A DNA stretch of 64,000 nucleotides from Lactobacillus bombicola. GTDB lineage: Bacteria; Bacillota; Bacilli; Lactobacillales; Lactobacillaceae. Under the pieces are notes generated by a model. That model saw only the letters and a program-made list of their open reading frames with translations, was not told where the DNA came from and did not search any database. The stretch spans positions 28,123 to 92,122 of the forward strand of contig NZ_FOMN01000006.1 of the NCBI RefSeq assembly GCF_900112665.1. The letters run 5' to 3'. Positions 1 through 9,223 of this stretch are shown in pieces (position 1 is the first letter of the stretch; each line of letters begins with the position of its first letter). The position numbers and the translations under genes are program-made.

Positions 1-117
1 GGAACATTATCACCATTTGTTTTCCACGCAATCAATAACCGGATTGATATTCATATTGAACACTTGAATCGTCATCCGATGGATATAAGACGCTATTATC
101 GAGCTTTAGACTATTAA
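1..117 (+). CDS. C-terminal end of an unidentified protein (partial)
   Basis: An open frame runs from the window edge to a TAA at 115-117 and encodes 38 residues, ending in RRYYRALDY. Only the tail is visible, so the family cannot be named. The next gene is a mannose-type EIIA that starts about 13 bases later, so the two are probably one operon. A PTS regulator of the LevR kind often sits in this place, but that is inference from context only. Confidence 0.5.
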   Translation, partial: GTLSPFVFHAINNRIDIHIEHLNRHPMDIRRYYRALDY

Positions 118-129
118 TTGGTGATATTT

Positions 130-543
130 ATGATTGGTGTGATAGTTTGTATGCATGGTAACTCTGCACTAGAACTAGTGAAAAGTGCGGAAATGATTTG
201 TGGCAAGCAGGAAAATTGCTATACAGTCAATTTTACAATGGGCGAATCATTAGATGAATTAAGCGAACAATTAACTAATAAAATAGAGTTATTGTCTCAG
301 CCGTTGATTTGTTTGACGGATTTAAAGGGCGGTACGCCATTTAATACATTAGTTAACCTTAAAAAGCAATATTCAAATATAGAAATTGTAGCGGGCGTTA
401 ATATGCCAATGTTGCTAGAACTATTTGTTAGTCGTGAACAAATGGCAATGCCAGAATTACTTGAGACTATTATAGAAGCGGGGACAGCTGGTGTATACCA
501 ATATGTTACTGAAAAAATAGTTGATGAAGATGAAGAATTTTAA
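130..543 (+). CDS. PTS EIIA component, mannose/fructose (Man) family
   Basis: A cytoplasmic phosphocarrier of about 137 residues. In this family EIIA takes phosphate from HPr on a histidine and passes it to EIIB. The histidine lies in the MHGNSA segment near residue 9, and the DLKGGTPFNT segment around residue 60 is the other family hallmark. The frame is open from 118, but ATG 130 has GGTGA seven to ten bases upstream, so I take that start. No EIIB, EIIC or EIID of the mannose type follows. It is therefore either the end of an operon lying left of the window or a stand-alone regulatory EIIA. Confidence 0.85.
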   Translation: MIGVIVCMHGNSALELVKSAEMICGKQENCYTVNFTMGESLDELSEQLTNKIELLSQPLICLTDLKGGTPFNTLVNLKKQYSNIEIVAGVNMPMLLELFVSREQMAMPELLETIIEAGTAGVYQYVTEKIVDEDEEF

Positions 544-672
544 GTCATTTTGCTTTTATGAAATATTTATTTACTAATATTATATTTTTATATATTACTA
601 GTAACTGTAGATGCTATAATGTATTGTCTCTAAAGTGCATAGTTATTAAGAATAACTAAAAGGAGTAGTAAT

Positions 673-900
673 ATGTCTAGGAGTTTTAATTATATTAATG
701 GTTCAAAATTTGAAAGCTTTTTTGGTGTAATATTAATATGTTTAGCAGTATATCAACTATTTAATAGTGTGAAATATACTAAGGGGATACTACATAAAGG
801 AACTAACAATGGCTTTTCTTTAGGAGCAATCACGTTTTCATTTTTCTTTAGTCTAATATTATTTGTGATTGGTATTTTAACGATTATGCAAAAATTTTAA
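673..900 (+). CDS. Small two-helix membrane protein, unknown function
   Basis: A 75-residue protein with a good AAAGGAG ribosome binding site about eight bases before the ATG. Two hydrophobic stretches, about residues 16-32 and 50-70, flank a short basic, polar loop, so it should be a small integral membrane protein. I do not recognise a family. It stands alone between the EIIA gene and a cre-controlled PTS unit. Confidence 0.6.
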   Translation: MSRSFNYINGSKFESFFGVILICLAVYQLFNSVKYTKGILHKGTNNGFSLGAITFSFFFSLILFVIGILTIMQKF

Positions 901-975
901 AGACGATAGTTATGGATGTATTTAAAATTTTTAATGATAATTAAAAATTAATTTAAACATTTTATAGGTCATAAT

Positions 976-1004
976 AGTAAGCGCTACCTAAAAAGTGGTA
1001 TAAT
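976..1004 (+). promoter_or_regulatory. cre box and extended -10 promoter for the EIIB-EIIA unit
   Basis: AGTAAGCGCTACCT at 976-989 resembles the CcpA operator. It is followed by an extended -10, TGGTATAAT, ending at 1004. EIIB starts at 1047 behind a GGAGG site. Glucose repression of the unit is the expected consequence. Confidence 0.6.
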
Positions 1005-1046
1005 AAAATAAATTTTATGGATACATTCTAGGAGGAAAATTTTATT

Positions 1047-1382
1047 ATGGCAGAACAAACAATTATGCTAAATTGTAGTGCAGGTATGAGCACATCATTA
1101 CTAGTAACAAAAATGCAACAGGCAGCTCAAGAGCAAGGAATCGATGCAAAAATTTTTGCTTGTCCTGCTTCAGAAGCCTCACAACATATTGGGCAAGAAG
1201 AAATTGATTGTGTCCTACTTGGACCACAAGTTAGTTATATGAAAGATGATTTTGTCAATAAAGTAAAAGGCAAAGGAAAAGATGGTCAAGATATTCCACT
1301 TGATGTAATTAATATGCAAGCATACGGCATGATGGATGGTAAAAAAGTATTACAACAAGCAGAAGATTTAATTAACGGCTAA
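1047..1382 (+). CDS. celA: PTS EIIB component, lactose/cellobiose (Lac) family
   Basis: A 111-residue cytoplasmic phosphotransfer protein. The signature LNCSAGMSTS puts the phosphorylatable cysteine at residue 10. It would receive phosphate from the EIIA encoded 14 bases downstream and pass it to the sugar during transport by an EIIC, most simply the one at 3977. A GGAGG site precedes the ATG, and a cre box and promoter lie just upstream. The neighbouring 6-phospho-beta-glucosidase supports a beta-glucoside such as cellobiose as substrate. Confidence 0.9.
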   Translation: MAEQTIMLNCSAGMSTSLLVTKMQQAAQEQGIDAKIFACPASEASQHIGQEEIDCVLLGPQVSYMKDDFVNKVKGKGKDGQDIPLDVINMQAYGMMDGKKVLQQAEDLING

Positions 1383-1396
1383 AACGGGAGATTAAG

Positions 1397-1744
1397 ATGG
1401 CAGAAAATCAGACAGAAGAGCAAACTTTACAGGCTGCGATGGGTCTAATTGCCAATGGTGGTAATGCAAAAAGTTTGGCTTTTGAGGCGATTCGTCAAGC
1501 TAAAAAAGGCGATATTAAAGGAGCGCGAGCTAAGTTAAAAGAAGCTGATGCTTCTTTAAATGAAGCTCATAATTCGCAAACTGCAATGTTGACCCAAGAA
1601 GCTCAAGGAGGGCACACTAATGTAACTCTACTTGTAGTTCATTCACAAGATCATTTGATGAATGCAATTACCTTTAGAGATTTAGCAGGTGAAATGGTTG
1701 ATTTGTATGAGAAATTATATGAAGCTAATTCCTTGGCAAAATAA
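1397..1744 (+). CDS. celC: PTS EIIA component, lactose/cellobiose (Lac) family
   Basis: A 115-residue, mostly helical protein typical of trimeric Lac-family EIIA. The active histidine lies in the VVHSQDHLMN segment around residue 80. It starts 14 bases after EIIB and is co-transcribed with it. Its stop codon lies inside the left arm of the strong terminator that follows. It transfers phosphate from HPr to EIIB. Confidence 0.9.
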   Translation: MAENQTEEQTLQAAMGLIANGGNAKSLAFEAIRQAKKGDIKGARAKLKEADASLNEAHNSQTAMLTQEAQGGHTNVTLLVVHSQDHLMNAITFRDLAGEMVDLYEKLYEANSLAK

Positions 1745-1798
1745 ATGAATAACAAAAAACGAAGTTCAATTTAACTTCGTTTTTTGTTATTCATTTAT
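1741..1798. terminator. Bidirectional intrinsic terminator, 26-bp perfect stem
   Basis: A perfect 26-base inverted repeat (1741-1766 and 1773-1798) with a six-base loop. Both strands carry an A/T-rich flank, so it can stop the EIIA transcript on the plus strand and the glucosidase transcript on the minus strand. The EIIA stop codon (1742-1744) is part of the stem. Confidence 0.9.
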
Positions 1799-1803
1799 AT
1801 ATT

Positions 1804-3264
<1,461 letters not shown>

Positions 3265-3274
3265 TCATTTATAC

Positions 3275-3288
3275 TGATAGCGCTAACA
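3275..3288 (-). promoter_or_regulatory. cre box upstream of the 6-phospho-beta-glucosidase
   Basis: TGATAGCGCTAACA fits the CcpA operator closely. It lies 26-39 bases before the start codon of the minus-strand GH1 gene, where bound CcpA would block initiation. Confidence 0.7.
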
Positions 3289-3391
3289 GATTTATTTTAT
3301 AATAAATTGAAGTGTTTTATCAAGTTAAATAATAATTGGCTTTTATCAGTATCTAAGGACTATAATAAAATCATAAGATGGGGGATTTTTT

Positions 3392-3892
3392 ATGATAAAT
3401 AAGAAAGAAAATCAAGCAGACTATCAACGTAAAAACCATGAAGACACTATAAAGTATTTATACTTTAGTCGTTATTTAATGTTGCGTTATATAGTGGTCA
3501 TTTTTTTGTTTACTAATCTTTTTTGGTTATTAATTCTAATTCAATATCAAACGTGGCTTGGAGTTGTTATAGCAGGAATTATGACTTTAATTGCTACGGC
3601 TGCAGCGATTGAACAATTAGCTAAATTACATAATCGAAAATTAGCTGTACCAATAACGCAAGCCTTTTTGTGGCTACAATTGTTGGTTAACCTGTTATTG
3701 GCGGGGAGTCTTTTTTTACCTATTAGAGTAGACTTATTCCCTTTTATAAACACTAATAATGTTTGTTATTTAATATTAGCTATCCTTTTTATCGGTGTTA
3801 TTTTAGCGTATTGGTCAATTAAGCGAATCCACCAGATTACAAATAATCGTGATAGGTACGTTAAGGTTATTGAAACTTTCAAAAATAATTAA
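3392..3892 (+). CDS. Four-helix membrane protein of unknown function
   Basis: A 166-residue protein with hydrophobic segments at about 30-52, 56-75, 88-108 and 120-142, and charged termini. A GGGGGA site precedes the ATG. I do not recognise a functional family. It lies between the glucosidase and the EIIC of the cellobiose-type PTS, so it may be an accessory of that system. It contains no PTS phosphorylation motif. Confidence 0.6.
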   Translation: MINKKENQADYQRKNHEDTIKYLYFSRYLMLRYIVVIFLFTNLFWLLILIQYQTWLGVVIAGIMTLIATAAAIEQLAKLHNRKLAVPITQAFLWLQLLVNLLLAGSLFLPIRVDLFPFINTNNVCYLILAILFIGVILAYWSIKRIHQITNNRDRYVKVIETFKNN

Positions 3893-3911
3893 AAAATTCT
3901 TGCATTAGTTA

Positions 3912-3925
3912 TGAAAACGGTTACA
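3912..3925 (+). promoter_or_regulatory. cre box upstream of the PTS EIIC gene
   Basis: TGAAAACGGTTACA matches the CcpA consensus and lies 52 bases before the EIIC start codon at 3977, implying catabolite control of the transporter. Confidence 0.7.
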
Positions 3926-3976
3926 ATATTAATTAAGTAGTTTTAAAAAATTACTATTTTGAAGGGAGTTTTAAAA

Positions 3977-5323
3977 ATGACAGAACCAAGTAAGAAACCG
4001 CTTAAGGATCGGATTGCCGCCATAGCGGGTAAATTTGCGGCAACGAGATTTGTACGGGCAATTATGGATGCGGGTTATAGTGTGATCTCGTTTTCAATTG
4101 TCGGAGCATTTTTCTTGATTTTGACGGTGTTGCCACAGATTATTAATACACCGGGATTTATAAGCTTTTATGCGAATACGATTGGCCGTTTTTCTAATTT
4201 ATACCAATCAGTCTATAACGCAACAATGGGGATTATTGCCCTAGTTTTTTCCGGCACTTTTGCCTATTCTTACACTAAAATTTATCATGATGAAGAAAAA
4301 ATTAACTTAGTCCCGATGAATGGGTTAATGATGTTTTTAATGGGCTTCTTTATCACGGTAGCCGAATTGGTCTGGAAGAATGGCCGAATGGAATTCGTGC
4401 AAGTTTTCAGTAAAACCCAAATGGTTGCTGGGGGTTATGAGGCCAATACTTCAGGAATTTATCGAATTGGTGCAGTCGGGATCTTTATTGGTTTAGTCGT
4501 AGCTTGGTTGACTGTCCAAATTTATCGTTATACCATTAAGCATAACTGGCAAATTAAGATGCCAGCATCAGTTCCATCTGGCGTTTCAAATTCCTTTAGT
4601 GCTTTAATTCCTGCTTTTTGTGTCGCAATTATTATTGCTGCAATTAATGCTGGATTTGTTTTAGCTGGAACAGATTTATTTAAGATTTTATTTATTCCGT
4701 TTTCCTTTATTAGCGACATTGCTGATACTTGGTGGGGCTTTTTAATTATTGTATTTTTAATTCACTTCTTATGGTGGTTTGGTATCCATGGGACAACAAT
4801 TATCAGTTCATTTTATGCCCCAATTGTTTTAGCCAATATGTCTGCTAATGTTAAAGGAGCGCATCACTTCTTTGCTGGTGACCCGACTAACGCCTTTATT
4901 ACTATTGGTGGCTCAGGTGCGATGTTAGGTGTCGCTATTTGGCTGGTAGTAGGAGCACGTTCAGCTCAATTAAAGGAATTGGGAAAGGTTGAAATTGTGC
5001 CCGCAATTTTTAATATTAACGAACCATTAATTTTCGGCTTACCGATTGTATATAATATCGATTTAATGATTCCATTTGTTTGTGCACCACTTGCGTCAGG
5101 AATTATTGCTTACTTAGGAATAAGTTCACATTTGGTGCCAAAAATTATTGTGCAACAACCATGGCCGACACCGGTTGGCTTAGGTGGTTTTATTGCTACT
5201 GCTAGTTGGCAAGGAGGGGTTTTGGCGATTGTGTGTGCAATTGTTGCTTTCCTTGTTTGGTATCCATTTATCAAGCATTATGACAATGTCTTATTGAAGA
5301 AAGAACAAACTGCTACTGACTAA
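3977..5323 (+). CDS. celB: PTS EIIC component, lactose/cellobiose family
   Basis: A membrane permease of 448 residues with about ten hydrophobic segments. The NINEPLIFGLP segment in the C-terminal third is the sugar-binding hallmark of this EIIC family. ATG 3977 has AAGGGAG eight bases upstream and is preferred over the open frame from 3959. It should work with the EIIB and EIIA at 1047-1744, and the imported phospho-sugar would be split by the GH1 enzyme between them. It has its own cre box upstream and a strong terminator behind. Confidence 0.9.
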   Translation: MTEPSKKPLKDRIAAIAGKFAATRFVRAIMDAGYSVISFSIVGAFFLILTVLPQIINTPGFISFYANTIGRFSNLYQSVYNATMGIIALVFSGTFAYSYTKIYHDEEKINLVPMNGLMMFLMGFFITVAELVWKNGRMEFVQVFSKTQMVAGGYEANTSGIYRIGAVGIFIGLVVAWLTVQIYRYTIKHNWQIKMPASVPSGVSNSFSALIPAFCVAIIIAAINAGFVLAGTDLFKILFIPFSFISDIADTWWGFLIIVFLIHFLWWFGIHGTTIISSFYAPIVLANMSANVKGAHHFFAGDPTNAFITIGGSGAMLGVAIWLVVGARSAQLKELGKVEIVPAIFNINEPLIFGLPIVYNIDLMIPFVCAPLASGIIAYLGISSHLVPKIIVQQPWPTPVGLGGFIATASWQGGVLAIVCAIVAFLVWYPFIKHYDNVLLKKEQTATD

Positions 5324-5331
5324 CAATAATT

Positions 5332-5380
5332 AATAATATAAAAAAACTGGCTGCATTTGCAGGCAGTTTTTTATATTATT
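5332..5380 (+). terminator. Intrinsic terminator after EIIC
   Basis: A 22-base stem with one mismatch, ending in a TTTTTT-rich right arm and symmetrical enough to act in both directions. Confidence 0.85.
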
Positions 5381-5382
5381 AA

Positions 5383-5411
5383 AGAAAGCGTTACCAAAAA
5401 GGTGCTATAAT
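5383..5411 (+). promoter_or_regulatory. cre box and -10 element for the 5445 gene
   Basis: AGAAAGCGTTACCA at 5383-5396 resembles a CcpA operator. TATAAT at 5406-5411 is the -10. Both precede the membrane protein gene at 5445. Confidence 0.6.
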
Positions 5412-5444
5412 AGAAAATAGAAATAATGAAAAGAGGTATGACTG

Positions 5445-6002
5445 ATGCTTATTTTTGGTAAAAAATTAAATTTTCGGCCATTATTAATTGGATTGTTATT
5501 TTGCTTGGGAATAGGAATCTTAGCGGCAATAATGCTACAACTAATGAATATTCACCCAATTATTTGGGCTGTTTTAGCAGGAGTAATAATTTTTTTATTG
5601 ATTACTCTAGTTTATTACCCGACAGTTTTGCAGGATGAATTTAATTATTTTACTATTTCTAAGCAAGAAATAACATATTACAATTATGGTAATCGTTTCA
5701 ACAAATTTAAATTATTGTTGTTGGGTAAAAATGCTCCTGTAAAGACAATTAAACTGACTGACATTAAATTAGCTCACTTAGCTGGTAAAAATGAAATCAA
5801 AAAAATGGCTTTTACAGTGCCTTTTGATATGTTGCAAGTTTATTTTTCAGGCATTATTTCTATGCTGATGAATCAATTTGGGCTTGAACTTGTATTAAAT
5901 AATGGGTAAAAAATATACCTGTCACTTGCTCGTGATCATATCTATAATCCTGAAAAAACTTATAATCAAGCTAACACAGCTATCAATATGATTAAGAGGT
6001 AG
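5445..6002 (+). pseudogene. Membrane protein gene interrupted by an in-frame TAA
   Basis: The frame from ATG 5445 gives 154 residues with two N-terminal membrane helices (about 12-31 and 38-58) and a cytoplasmic part, then stops at TAA 5907-5909. The same frame then continues for 30 more sense codons, giving KIYLSLARDHIYN and ending at TAG 6000-6002. That stretch reads like ordinary protein with a charged helix, so I think the original gene ended at 6002 and has suffered a nonsense change. A functional 154-residue form cannot be excluded, since both membrane helices remain. The function is unknown. A cre box and promoter precede it. Confidence 0.6.
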
Positions 6003-6096
6003 TAAGTTAAATTTTATAAACTAAATTTTGGTATTGCGACCGCTTTCTTGTTATGATGAAGAAGTAAGCAAGGTATCTGAAATGGAGGAATTCTAA

Positions 6097-6567
6097 ATGA
6101 AATACCCAAAGACTAAAGAAGTATTAAATCAATTAGTAGCGGATTTAACGCAAATGCATATGGTCGTTCACCAACATCACTGGTATATGAGAGGAAATCG
6201 CTTTTTAAAACTACATCCATACTTAGACAAGGTAATGGACGAATTAGCTGATCAGCTTGATCAAGTTTCAGAGCGCTTAATTACGCTTGATGGCTCTCCC
6301 GTCTCAACTTTAAGTGAAATTGCTGAGAAAACAAAAATTGCGGATGAAAAGGGCAATTGGACTGAAACAATTGATGAACGTTATGCCAAAATAATTGCTG
6401 GTTATAAATACTTAGAAGGGCTTTATGAAGAGGGAATCAGAGTTAGTGATGAAGAAGGCGACTATTCAACTAATGATATGCTAACGGGTTTCCATACTGA
6501 TATAGAGAAACGGATTTGGATGATGGCTAGTGAGATTAATCAAGCTCCTACTATTGATCCAGAATAA
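6097..6567 (+). CDS. dps: Dps family ferritin-like DNA-protecting protein
   Basis: A 156-residue four-helix protein of usual Dps size. Family members form dodecamers that oxidise and store iron and shield DNA from peroxide. The ferroxidase signature is visible: HQHHWYMRG near residue 26, then HPYLDKVMDELADQLD with the acidic ligands, then ERLITLDGSP. An AATGGAGGA site lies six bases before the ATG. It is a single-gene unit with its own terminator. Confidence 0.92.
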   Translation: MKYPKTKEVLNQLVADLTQMHMVVHQHHWYMRGNRFLKLHPYLDKVMDELADQLDQVSERLITLDGSPVSTLSEIAEKTKIADEKGNWTETIDERYAKIIAGYKYLEGLYEEGIRVSDEEGDYSTNDMLTGFHTDIEKRIWMMASEINQAPTIDPE

Positions 6568-6581
6568 TGAAACTAGCAAAT

Positions 6582-6611
6582 AAAAAGACAGTCTTTTGGG
6601 CTGTCTTTTTT
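6582..6611 (+). terminator. Intrinsic terminator after dps
   Basis: Stem AAAAAGACAG / CTGTCTTTTT with a loop of about nine bases and a T-run. Confidence 0.85.
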
Positions 6612-6693
6612 AGTGCCATGATTATTAAATTTATTTGCTATAATAAAGTTAATTTGCTGGTTATTAAAAATAATTATGAGAAAGGTGTAGGTA

Positions 6694-7389
6694 ATGGACA
6701 AACAGAATCAAGATGAATTAAAAAAAAGAGCAGCGATCAAGGCTGCGAGTTTGGTGCGCTCAGGGATGAAATTAGGGATAGGCACGGGCTCAACGGTTGC
6801 TTATTTAATCGATGAACTAGGTCGTCGTAAAAAAGAAGAACATTTAGAATTAGCGGCAATTGTTACGACTTCCAGCAGAAGTAAGAGACAAATGGAGCGG
6901 TGGGGCTTTCAAGTTAATGAATTAGCTGAAGTTGATCAACTTGACTTAACGATTGATGGTGCTGACCGTTTTGCTACTGACTTTTCCGGTATTAAAGGTG
7001 GTGGCGGTGCCTTGACTATGGAGAAAAATGTAGCAGTTAATTCTAAAAAAATAATCTGGATTGTTGATGAATCTAAAGTAGTTGATTATTTGAGTGGTTT
7101 TCCTTTACCAGTTGAAGTATTACCCATTTCCTGCGAGCAAAATTTTCGCCGATTTCAAGCGCAAGGGCTCAAGCCTACATGGCGCATGGCTGCTGATGAA
7201 AAGCGATTTGTTACTCACTATGGCAATTATATAATTGATTTAAATATTGAACAAATTTTAGTGCCACAAGGATTAGCAGCTTATCTTGACCATATGGTAG
7301 GAGTAGTCGAACATGGCCTTTTTATAAATATGTGTGATGAAGTGATTATTGCTCACACTAACGGTAAAATAGAGCAACGTAAAAAATAA
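6694..7389 (+). CDS. rpiA: Ribose-5-phosphate isomerase A
   Basis: A 231-residue cytoplasmic enzyme that interconverts ribose 5-phosphate and ribulose 5-phosphate. GTGSTV at about 30, DGAD at about 88, KGGGGA at about 100 and VVEHGLF near the end are the RpiA substrate-binding and catalytic motifs. AAAGGTG precedes the ATG, and a TATAAT at 6639-6644 marks the promoter. It is followed 22 bases later by a nucleoside hydrolase and then a GntR regulator, suggesting an operon that recycles nucleoside ribose. Confidence 0.93.
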   Translation: MDKQNQDELKKRAAIKAASLVRSGMKLGIGTGSTVAYLIDELGRRKKEEHLELAAIVTTSSRSKRQMERWGFQVNELAEVDQLDLTIDGADRFATDFSGIKGGGGALTMEKNVAVNSKKIIWIVDESKVVDYLSGFPLPVEVLPISCEQNFRRFQAQGLKPTWRMAADEKRFVTHYGNYIIDLNIEQILVPQGLAAYLDHMVGVVEHGLFINMCDEVIIAHTNGKIEQRKK

Positions 7390-7411
7390 TTTTTGTAAAG
7401 AGGGAAAATAT

Positions 7412-8341
7412 ATGACAAAAAAACCATTAATTATTAGTACTGATCCAGGAATAGATGATGTAGTAGCACTAACAATTGCCCTTTTTTCTGCTAAGCTTGA
7501 TGTGAAATTAATTGCAGCAACTTGGGGTAATGTACCATTAGCTAACACTTTGGTTAATACATTAAAATTAGAAGCATTTTTAAAAACGAAGGTACCAGTT
7601 GTCTCCGGTGCAACGTGTCCTTTATTACGTCAAGCTATTGATGCTTCTGATGTTCATGGTAAAAATGGTCTTGCTGGTTATGAATTTCCTGCAGCTGATC
7701 AAAGTTTACTGCAGCCAGGATTAGCGGCAAGTGCAATTCACCAAGTTGTGGAGCAAAGTTCAGAAAAAGTAACTTTAATGCAGATTGGACCAGCAACTGA
7801 TTTCGCTCTTTACTTTCGGCAATTTCCAGAGGATCTAGCTAAAATTGAGCAGTTAGTAATCATGGGGGGAGCAATTGGACGCGGAAACTGGGGCCCATAT
7901 AGTGAATATAATGTTGCTGGGGATCCAGAAGCTGCGCAAATTGTTTTTTCTAGCGGTGTAAAAACACTGTTGGCGCCATTAGAATTAGGTCATCAAGCTT
8001 ATATTACCCAGGAAACGTTACAAGAAATTAAACAGATTGGTGATGTTGGTGATATGCTGTATAACATTATGACGAATTTACATGATGAAACAGAAACAGA
8101 TGGTCGCGAAATATATGATGCCTTAGCAGCTGGAATGTTAATTGAACCAGATATGTATACTTTTAAGCCAGCCTATGTAGTTATTGATACAAAAAGCAGT
8201 AATGCTTACGGGGCATCGATGATTGATTTTGATAATTTCTTTGGTCAGCAACCAAATGTACAAGTAGGAGTAAAAATTAACCAAACTGTTTTTGCAAGCT
8301 GGCTTGTAAATGAAATTACTAAAGCAGAACAATTGAGGTAA
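7412..8341 (+). CDS. Nucleoside hydrolase (ribonucleoside hydrolase family)
   Basis: A 309-residue cytoplasmic enzyme that cleaves the N-glycosidic bond of nucleosides, releasing base and ribose. The N-terminal TDPGIDDV aspartate cluster binds the catalytic Ca2+ in this family. GGAIGRGNWG and the NVAGDPEAA segment around residues 150-170 are also typical. Base preference (pyrimidine or purine) cannot be told. It lies between rpiA and the GntR regulator with short gaps. A free-ribose kinase, which the pathway would need, is not in the window. Confidence 0.9.
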   Translation: MTKKPLIISTDPGIDDVVALTIALFSAKLDVKLIAATWGNVPLANTLVNTLKLEAFLKTKVPVVSGATCPLLRQAIDASDVHGKNGLAGYEFPAADQSLLQPGLAASAIHQVVEQSSEKVTLMQIGPATDFALYFRQFPEDLAKIEQLVIMGGAIGRGNWGPYSEYNVAGDPEAAQIVFSSGVKTLLAPLELGHQAYITQETLQEIKQIGDVGDMLYNIMTNLHDETETDGREIYDALAAGMLIEPDMYTFKPAYVVIDTKSSNAYGASMIDFDNFFGQQPNVQVGVKINQTVFASWLVNEITKAEQLR

Positions 8342-8344
8342 TTA

Positions 8345-9070
8345 ATGACAGATTTTGTGTATCGCACGGTAATGCGTGATATAAAACAGAATATTTTAGA
8401 AAATAAGTACGATGGGATGCGTCTTCCAGATGAACGAAGTTTGGCAGATCATTATCAGGTAAGTCGTTCATCAATGAAAAGAGCAATGGAGCTCCTTTCA
8501 CAGGAAGGAATTGTGTTTAAAAAACGTGGCAGTGGCACTTTTATTAACCCGCTATATCTAAAAAATCAGTCTCTGTTTCGTTATGATGGTTCCAATCTGG
8601 GTTTAACCGATAGTCTTAAAGTACCAGGTAAAACTCAAGGTATTAAGTTAATTGATTTTAATGTTATTCCAGCGTCAAAGGCAATTGCACAAGACCTATT
8701 TTTGGAACCTAATGATTTTGTGTATGAATTTCATCGCTTGCGTTTATTAAATGAGCAGCCTTTTTTGCTGGAAACGGGCTATTTACCTATCAAAATTGTA
8801 CCGGAACTGAAACCCGAACACTTAAAAAAGTCCTTATTTAATTATTTAGAAGATAAGCAGAACAAAGTTGTTACTAAGGCATTTTTAAATATTACGGTTG
8901 ATTCATCTAACGAGAATGATCAAAAATGTTTGCAACTCAAAAAAACAGAGCCAGTAGGCGTAATAGAAGGAATTTTTTTCTTAGATGATGGTACTCCATT
9001 TGAAGTATCAACCATGCGGATACATTATCAGTACATGAGATTCAATACTTTTGTTAATTTAAATCAATAA
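8345..9070 (+). CDS. GntR/HutC-family transcriptional regulator with UTRA domain
   Basis: A 241-residue DNA-binding protein. Residues 1-70 form the GntR winged helix, with the LPDERSLADHYQVSRSSMKRAM helix-turn-helix region. Residues about 85-235 form a UTRA effector domain. It starts three bases after the nucleoside hydrolase, with GAGGT upstream, so it is the last gene of the rpiA operon and probably its own regulator. The effector is likely a sugar phosphate or nucleoside derivative, by inference. Confidence 0.88.
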   Translation: MTDFVYRTVMRDIKQNILENKYDGMRLPDERSLADHYQVSRSSMKRAMELLSQEGIVFKKRGSGTFINPLYLKNQSLFRYDGSNLGLTDSLKVPGKTQGIKLIDFNVIPASKAIAQDLFLEPNDFVYEFHRLRLLNEQPFLLETGYLPIKIVPELKPEHLKKSLFNYLEDKQNKVVTKAFLNITVDSSNENDQKCLQLKKTEPVGVIEGIFFLDDGTPFEVSTMRIHYQYMRFNTFVNLNQ

Positions 9071-9096
9071 AAGACAGGCTTTTAGCCTGTTTTTTT
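9070..9096 (+). terminator. Intrinsic terminator after the GntR gene
   Basis: Stem GACAGGC / GCCTGTT with a short loop and seven Ts. Confidence 0.85.
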
Positions 9097-9149
9097 GAAT
9101 ACCATATTTAGTAGCCTTCAAAATTGGAACGAACCAATTATAAAAATGG

Positions 9150-9177
9150 TTGAACTTAAATGGAAACTTGTTATAAT
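9150..9177 (+). promoter_or_regulatory. Strong promoter of the phosphoketolase gene
   Basis: TTGAAC at 9150-9155 and TATAAT at 9172-9177 are separated by 16 bases. Imperfect arms AACCA and TGGTT flank the -35 region (9132-9151) and could be a repressor site. Confidence 0.75.
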
Positions 9178-9223
9178 ATGTGTATCAAGTGAAACTAAAA
9201 ACTTTAAAAAAGGGAGAATTAAA

